From NCBI GenBank assembly GCA_024345305.1, contig BRON01000002.1, positions 2,852,001 through 2,916,000 of the forward strand: a stretch of 64,000 nucleotides of DNA, written 5' to 3'. Shown in pieces: positions 57,681 to 64,000 of the stretch (positions are counted from its first letter, which is position 1; every line of letters begins with the position of its first letter). Under the pieces are notes generated by a model, which worked only from the letters and a program-made list of their open reading frames with translations, was not told where the DNA came from and searched no databases. The translations under genes and the position numbers were made by a program. Source of the stretch: Mrakia gelida (Eukaryota > Basidiomycota > Tremellomycetes > Cystofilobasidiales > Mrakiaceae).

Positions 57681-59052
57681 GTTGATGAGAGGAGAGGGGG
57701 TAGCGCGAGGCGGAGAGGAGGAGAAAAGGTGAGGGAAGAGGGTCGATTCAGAGTGAGAGTTGAAGGACGGAAGCAGCGAGGGAGGGAGCGACTCGACCTG
57801 ACGTCGCCCATTTGGGAAGTCGACGAAGTCTCCCTTTGAGACCCCCGTTTGCCTTTGTTCTTCATCCCAGAACTGCTGCTCTACTTCCATACAGATGCGG
57901 AGTGTGCTCTCTTCCGATCTCGGAAGAAAAAACGTTCAGAAAATCTTCCAAATTGAGCTGATCTCGTCCTCGCTTCTCCCTCATCCGGACCTCTTCGTCT
58001 CCTTCTCTTCCCTTCCCCTTACATTTTTAGATCTTAGATGTTGAGGGTGCAAAACTTGAGTGCAGAGCTGCGAACGTCTCTATGGAGCCACGTAAGGCTC
58101 CTGCTCTCGTCGCGTCGCGTCTTGCCGTTCCTCTTCGACCGCGCTGTCGCTGATGCCCCCAAGTCTGACTCTTCTCGGTCTGGGCCCTAACTCGTGAGCC
58201 CATTGGAGATGAGATCAGGATGCGATGACTTGATGCGAAAACCTACGAAGGCGGCGAAGCTTGACGAGAACCGAGCTTTTCGTTCGACGAAAGCAGAAAC
58301 GGCCGTTTCCTTCGTCCCTCTTTCATGGAATCGACCCAGTTCCGACTTGTCCTCAACTTGGGACACTCGAATTTCCGTTGCCTCTGCGTCCATTGCCCCT
58401 CCAGCGACGAGGACGATAAAAAGATGAGCTGAAGACGAAGTTGCGACGCGACGAGGACGACGAGAAAGAGAGGAGAAGAGCAGGGCAAATTTCTGCTCTG
58501 ACAGCTTCGTCGTCAACGACTGCCTTGCAGGGTCCCACTTAATCTATCTTGCTTGTGTCTCTCGACTCGGATCCGTCAGATGGGGAGCGGGGACATCGGA
58601 GGAGAAAGCTCGAAGGAGAGACAACGACGGTCGAAGCTAGTCGCCTCTCGATCCTTCCTCGTCGGCGATAGGACGAGTTCAGATCGTCGAATGCCATGTG
58701 TTTTAATATACGAGTGCCTAGGTTTGGACAGGAGCGAGAACAGAGAGTGGAAAAGCTTCTTCAGTGAGTCTAGGCTCGGGTCAGGATTAGGTCTCGGCGT
58801 CGCCCCTCTTCTCGAATCAATCAATCGACCCAACCTCTCCCTCCTCCGATCTCCCTCTTGACTCCCAACTCCCACCCAACTCAACTCCCCAACTGTCAGA
58901 TCACCTTTCCATCCCTCCTTCTTTCTCCTCTTCACTTCGTGAAGTTGATCCCCCATCCTCTCGACTTCTACGCTTGAGCTGCTGAAGAGCCAGCCTCCCC
59001 GAACCCAAACAACTTCACCTCTCCCCTCCTTCCCTCACTCTCGTTCACCTTC
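57681..59052. other. Divergent intergenic region, 1.4 kb
   Basis: Between the KEN-box gene (minus) and DUF6534-like gene A (plus). Open frames near 57890 (minus), 58190-58520 and 58550-58960 have no coherent protein character or introns. CT-rich on plus just before 59053. No RNA gene recognised. Confidence 0.45.
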
Positions 59053-61314
59053 ATGGAGGCACCGTCCTCTTCGCCAGTCCTTCTTCCTTTGGTCTTCGGG
59101 AACGCGGCTGCCTACCTCGCTTGTGGGATCATCATGAGCCAGGTACGTTCGATGTCGCAGGAGAAAAGAAGGAAGGAAAAGGTCCACCTTGAAGCTCACC
59201 CTCCCTCCCTCCCTCCCTCTTCCTCTGCTTCTCCCATCCTCCTCTGTCTGTCCGTCCTCCCTTCTTCCATCGACCTCAACTTCTTCAGGCCGTCACGTAC
59301 CATCAGCTGCACTCCGGCGACTCCAAGTTTGTTCGAGCTCCGATCTACATCATCCTCCTCCTCAACCTCATGCTCCTGGTCGTCGGATTGAGCAGGGAGA
59401 CCAAAGTCGTCGGGTTTCACTGGGGAGAGTGAGTCTACAGACCTCGATGCAAGCCAGGTCACGAACGAGACATACACTGACCCTGCTGTCTCTCTCGTTC
59501 TCGCAGCTTGGGATTCGTGAGTGCTCTCTGGGAAAGAAGGGATCAAAAACGAAAGGGACGAGTTCGAGCTGACCACATGCTCTCCTCCTCCTCTTCCCGT
59601 CCCTTTCCCCATTTTCTTCAGCTCGTCTCCTTCCACGACCGACCCGAGGACCTCATGGTCTCTATCCTCTCTCTTCTCATCACCGCTTGCTGTCAATCCT
59701 TCCTCCTCGTGCGGTGAGTCGAGTTTAAATTCTCATTTCAACGCCGAAAGACCAAAGCTAGAGCTGACCGGCTGCCTTCTCCTCTTCCCTTTCGTCCAGC
59801 TCTTTCCTCTTCACTCGAGCCCTTCATGGGAGAGAAGTCAGCCCTCAACGAGCATGCTTCACGGCTTCCAAAGCCATCGCCATCGCCGCCTCGTTCGCCT
59901 TTGGCTGCACCATGACCGCCTTCCTTTTCCGTTTCCCAAACTAGTGAGTTCGACGTCGCGTCGCCGTCGGTCTGAAACATCCTTTGACCACTTTTGTTTC
60001 TCGTCCACAGCGCCGAGGTCAACATGTACAACAACGTCAAGTTTCTCTCCTCCCAACGCTACCCACTCTTCGAGATGCTCTGGGTCGTCTTCACTGCCCT
60101 AGCAGACCTGTTGATCTGCGTCTCGATGAGTCTGGATCTTCACAGGGCCAAGGTGAGCTCGACCTCCTCGGATCTCACCTTTTTTTGTGTCGAAAAAGAC
60201 TGACAGACTCGGCTCGTTCTTTCTCTACAGACCGGAAACCGCGACAGCAACTCCATCCTGCAAACCGTCATTAACGTCTCGCTTCGAAACGGATCCCTAC
60301 TCCTCCTCACCGCGTTGACCTCCGCTCTCCTCTACTTCCTCGCTGGTGCCGGCTGGACCGATGCTACGCTTCTTTTCCTCCCTCGACTGGGGACGATCAC
60401 TGTGCTATCCTCGATATCGTGCGTTCCTCTCTTCGTCGTCGAGTCTCGACGGCCCAAGCTGATCGACCCGTCGACTTCTTTCCCTCGTCAGATCACCCAA
60501 GGAAGCCTTCCGTGCCCAACAACGCCGAGACGAGGTTTGTCCTCAACCTCAAACCTCGTCGAAAAAGAGCTCGGTCACGAGCAGAAGTAGTCGCGTCGCG
60601 TCGGAAGCTCACCTCGTTTCGTCTTCTCTTCTCCTAACGCTCAGGGTCGAGGAACAAGTCTCAGCAATGCTTCTGGATCCTCAGGCCGATGCGTATGTGG
60701 TCACTGCACCTGCGTCGGTAGGACCTCCGTCGTTTCGAGGATCAAAGCGAAGGCTAGACCCAAGATGCCAAAGAGCTGTCGTTCGGCGGACGGCTTCGAC
60801 GAGCAGCGAGGCGATTTGGAGGCTGGTCAGCTCTGGACGGCTCCTTCGCAGAGGAGCAAGGGAGACGGGATCGTGATTTCTACCACCTCGAGGATCGATG
60901 TCGAGGAAGGGAAGGGACTGGACGCGTTTGGGAACTCGAACGACGCGGAGGACAGGATCGGTCATTTCGTCGTTCGTCCCCCTCTTCTTCTTCCTCTCGC
61001 GATCACGTCTTGAGTCCTCGATCTAACGCTTTCATCTTCGTCTCCCTAATACCTCGCAGCGAATCGAAGGACCCAACACTCCAACCAACCACTCCGACGA
61101 CCACCGAACGACGACGCCGTATGTCGATTCCTTTCCGACTCGCCAAACTCGAACCGGCTCTGCAACCATCTACGATCCCGATGAACCCTGCGAGTTCGAA
61201 CTGCCACACATGGATGTCGAGCTGAAGATGAAGGAGGCTGGGTTGGGATTGACGGAGGAGTTGACAGAGAAGATCGGGGAGGAGAAGGAGGACGATTCGA
61301 GCACGAGCAGTTGA
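59053..61314 (+). CDS. DUF6534-like multi-span membrane protein A
   Basis: Member of a large, mostly basidiomycete family of seven-span-like membrane proteins of unknown function. The start MEAPSSSPVLLPLVFGNAAA begins the first membrane segment. Others: IYIILLLNLMLLVVGLS, DLMVSILSLLITACCQSFLL, AIAIAASFAFGCTMTAFLF, YPLFEMLWVVFTALADLLIC. Then LDLHRAK and TGNRDSNSILQTVINVSLRN, GSLLLLTALTSALLYFLAGA, the DUF6534-type signature around TGN...SN..LQ..IN.SLR.G. The cytosolic tail SSISSPKEAFRAQQRRDE is followed by a Cys/Lys-rich then acidic region (IVISTTSRIDVEEGKGLDAF), ending LTEKIGEEKEDDSSTSS with TGA 61312-61314. Exon 3 is only 10 nt. The downstream gene is its tandem paralogue. Possible roles are receptor or transporter; none is established. 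Confidence 0.7.
59507..59516 (+). other. 10-nt microexon in DUF6534-like gene A
   Basis: Reads CTTGGGATTC, flanked by tctcgcag and gtgagt. It completes HWGDLGFLVSFHDRPED. In gene B the corresponding residues (DFAYLNDFHNRVED) lie in one exon. Confidence 0.6.
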
Positions 61315-62041
61315 TGAGCTCTTCTTTTGTTTTTCTTTACGGGTTTTTGCGATCGTTTCGTTTCTCCTTTCTTGTCTACGCTTCGGTCTATGTCCTCAGT
61401 AGTATGTCCTTCTTGGTTTCTTGTTGTCATTCGTACCCTATGTCACGTCGTTCTTTCCATCGGAGGAGGAGAGCAGAGGGACGAGGGCGACGTCCCGACG
61501 AGGTGAGTCTGTCTTGTTCGATTCGGCCTGCTGTTCTTCTTTTCTCGCACGTCAAACAAGCTGATGAGCTAATTCGAAGGTTTTCTTCTAAGTGGTCATC
61601 CATGCCGCACGTCCAATTCCCGCAAGACTCCGCTCTTTGGGAGGTGAGACGCGTCCTCGAACCTTGTCATGAAGAGTTTGGTTTTTGCTCCCCCAGTTCC
61701 AGTTCCAGTGCGTGGGAGCTTGTGCATGTGCCTTACCTCCGACTCCTACTCCCTTCTACCCCCCTTTTGGCAGATAGCTATATCCCTACTCCAAGTTCCT
61801 ACCAACAACGGACTCAAAGACGTGAGTCTCTCTCCTCCTCGACCCAATCGTTCGCTCGATCCAGCCTCGATCGAGCAGACGCCAGAGCTCGATGCAACTC
61901 GATGCTGAACTCCTTCTCTCTTCTCCTCCATCCTCTCTCTCTCTACAGTCTCTACCTCTCTCTACTCGTTGACTCTGTATCAAGCCTCGACCCCTCGGAT
62001 CATCGTCTCGAGATCGGCTGGAGGAAACGACGCGCTCGCCC
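61315..62041. other. Intergenic between DUF6534-like genes
   Basis: 727 bases, CT-rich on plus from 61900. A 268-codon frame (61311-62117) runs through it but has promoter-like composition and overlaps the next gene start in another frame, so I do not call it. Confidence 0.5.
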
Positions 62042-64000
62042 ATGGCACCAGTCTCTCTCCCTCCTCAGTTCTCCTCCCACGCCCTCGCTCGTGCTGTTGA
62101 TCTTCCCACGGACATAGCGTACCCTCCAGACTTCACTCCTGTAGTGCTGGGCAACTGGGCTTCTCATTTTCTCTCGGGAACGATCCTCGTGCAGGTAAGC
62201 GAGCTTCTTCTTCGAGCTCAACGTCCCCTTCCGTCTGCGAGCTCGAGAAGCTGACCTCCACTTTCTCCGGTCCACCTCCAGGCCTTCTCCTACCACCAAC
62301 GCCACGGAAGGGACTCGCTCTGGATAAAGGTGAGTTTCCCACTTCTTCGCCAAATGATAATTTACCGAGCCGAAAGAACATCGACCTCGAAGCTCGAAGC
62401 TCGAGCGCTCGTTGGGTCGTCTCCCCCTCCTCGATCGCTGACGACTTCGCTGTTCTCGCCAGGCTCCCCTGTACGCGATCTTCGTTGCGAACATCATTCT
62501 CGAAGCTCTGACTCTCTCTCGAGAGCTCAAGATCTTCGGAAAATACTACGCCGTGAGTCTTCAGTCTCGTCGCGGTTCCGAGCCAAGGCCTCTCATTCGT
62601 TGACCGCGTTCTGACCCTCCTCGTCTCCCTTTCCAACCCTCATTATCAGGACTTCGCGTACCTGAACGATTTTCACAACCGAGTGGAAGACATCTTCATA
62701 GGATTCCTGTGAGTTCGCTTGCGTTCTCGAGGGCCTGTTCGGTCGTTCCCTCGTCTTCTGTCCCCCCCGTCGCTCACGTCGACTCCACCTGACTGACTCG
62801 TTCCCTGCCCCCCTTCGCCCCTTCTCCTCCAGCTCCGTCACGATCACAGCCTCTGTTCAGCTCTTCCTCCTCGTCAGGACGTTCGTCTTCGCTCGAGCCC
62901 TCTTCGGACGCGTATCCAAACTGAGTTGGGCATGGACGATGGCGAAACTGGCTTTCATCATGACCAGTTTCGCTTCAGGTCTCGCGATGCAAGGGACCTT
63001 CATCGTGAGTCTTCCTATCATAACTCTCGAATTGTGTAGCTCGGACCTAACCGTCGTTCTCTGTACCTCTCCAGTACTTCCGCAATTACGGTGCGTGCTC
63101 GTTCTCCTCTCCTTTCCGTTCCGACCGTCGTCTCGAGCTGACGAAGTTACATCGCTCTCTTCTGCAGACGAGTACAGCAGAGTCAATCGCTTTCAGTACT
63201 TGGACTCAGACGCTTATCCCCTTCTGCAGGTAAGCACTTTCGCTCCGAACTTCTCGAGTCGTCTCGACGAGCTGACTCGCTCTTCTTCTTTTCGTAGCTG
63301 ATATGGCTGGTCAGTGGAATCACCGCCGACGCTTTTATCTGCATTTCGATGAGCTGGGGACTTCACAAGTGCGTCTTCTCTGTCGCTCTCTGCTCTGCTC
63401 TCGCTCGACGCGTCGAACTCGAACTGACCGTCGCACTCTTCTTCGCTTTCTCTCTCGCAGAGCCAAGGTGAGTGAACGAGACCCAATCGACTGTGTATCA
63501 AGAAAGCCTCCAGACTGATTGTCTCCCCTCTCTTTCTCGTTGAAGACTGGCAACAAAAACTCGAACGGGTGAGTCGATCGAGAAACGACGACGAAACGCG
63601 TCCTGACACCCTTCCTCCGCCTCTCTTCTCTCCCAGCTTCCTCCAACTCGTCATCAACAACTCCCTCCGAAACGGAGCCGTCCTCGTCGTAGCTCAAATC
63701 CTCTGCTTCGCTCTCTACTTCGCCACCTCTGCCTCGTCAGTCCTCCCTCCCTTCGTCTCTGCCCACCTCTCCAAAAACCAAAACTGACCGGCGCCTCGAA
63801 CTTCTTCCCTTCGCCTCCTCAAAGCTGGACCGAAATGGCTTTATCCCTACTCCCCCGCCTAGCGACCATCTCGCTCCTCTCCTCCATCGCCTCCCCTCGT
63901 GAAGCAGCTCGGATCCAAGCTGAACGATCTGCTTCGGCTCCTTGGAACCAAAAGAGGGAGAGGGAGAGGGAGAGGGAGAAGAGTCGTCGTCCTCTCTCCT
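62042..64000 (+). CDS. DUF6534-like multi-span membrane protein B, 3' end outside window
   Basis: Tandem paralogue of 59053-61314. The start MAPVSLPPQFSSHALARAVD precedes FTPVVLGNWASHFLSGTILV. Later segments: AFSYHQRHGRDSLWIK (A has AVTYHQLHSGDSKFVR), APLYAIFVANIILEALTLS, DFAYLNDFHNRVEDIFIGF, SVTITASVQLFLLVRTFVF, LAFIMTSFASGLAMQGTFI, YFRNYDEYSRV, LIWLVSGITADAFICISMSW, GLHKAK, TGNKNSNGFLQLVINNSLRN, GAVLVVAQILCFALYFATS and MALSLLPRLATISLLSSIAS. The tail PREAARIQAERSA then runs into an Arg/Glu repeat (REREREREK) at the window edge. It contains a 7-nt exon at 63461-63467 and a 23-nt exon after it. Same family caveats as gene A. Confidence 0.7.
63461..63467 (+). other. 7-nt microexon in DUF6534-like gene B
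   Basis: Reads AGCCAAG, flanked by tctcgcag and gtgagt. It joins GGACTTCACAA to ACTGGCAAC as LHKAKTGN. Gene A has HRAK as the continuous end of a longer exon, so the preceding intron is specific to B. Confidence 0.65.

Noticed and set aside
57890..58960. Minus- and plus-strand frames of about 100-126 codons in the spacer before DUF6534-like gene A
   Set aside because: No Met-context, domain or splice coherence; frames on opposite strands overlap each other, as expected by chance in GC-rich DNA.
61311..62117. 268-codon open frame on plus between the DUF6534-like genes
   Set aside because: CT-rich promoter composition, no domain or intron logic, and it overlaps the start of the next gene in another frame.

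Overview
The window is a gene-dense stretch of a basidiomycete fungal nuclear genome. Nearly every gene is cut by short introns (about 50 to 180 bases, GTGAGT-type donors, CTGAC/CTCAC-like branch sites, AG acceptors). Base composition is GC-rich and promoters are CT-rich on the coding strand. Protein families such as DUF6534-type membrane proteins, an SH3-SAM-PH polarity protein and fungal GATA fingers fit Basidiomycota. My guess is a red-yeast-like lineage (Pucciniomycotina, Microbotryomycetes), but that is inference. I see no operons, phage, insertion sequences, CRISPR, rRNA or convincing tRNA.

Layout. 1-3149: two tandem SAM methyltransferase paralogues on plus, the first cut by the window edge. 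3646-8511 (minus): a Boi1/Boi2/Pob1-like polarity scaffold. 9012-12309 (minus): an unrecognised protein ending in a PPxY motif, divergent from an Arp9-like actin-related protein (12553-14677, plus). 14917-16729 (minus): an uncharacterised nuclear-looking protein. 17698-19611 (minus): PRMT1/Hmt1. 19839-20795 (plus): ABM-type protein. 21108-22713 (minus): Aly/REF (Yra1)-like mRNA export factor. 22873-25282: two tail-to-tail paralogues of an F-box-like family. 25481-26703 (plus): EEF1AKMT4/METTL13-type methyltransferase. 27109-31770 (plus): SPX-EXS phosphate exporter (Syg1/XPR1). 33348-40240 (minus): two tandem GATA factors. 41388-46018 (minus): an M20 peptidase in two halves separated by about 2.2 kb that carries an acidic-protein gene. 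46153-48618 (plus): aromatic-amino-acid-type PLP decarboxylase. 48925-51547 (minus): unrecognised conserved-looking protein, divergent from MLH3 (51578-55845, plus). 56320-57680 (minus): KEN-box protein. 59053-64000 (plus): two tandem DUF6534-like membrane proteins, the last cut by the window edge.

Themes. (1) Four local duplications: methyltransferases, F-box-like, GATA, DUF6534. (2) Microexons of 6, 7, 10, 11, 13, 15, 16 and 17 nt, repeatedly inside the most conserved motif (SAM motif I, GATA finger, MutL N-terminal domain). In the GATA and DUF6534 pairs the paralogues differ in which microexon they have. (3) A peptidase gene split between its metal-ligand motifs. Exon joins were worked out by eye from reading frame, GT/AG sites and family motifs; gene ends are firmer than individual introns.
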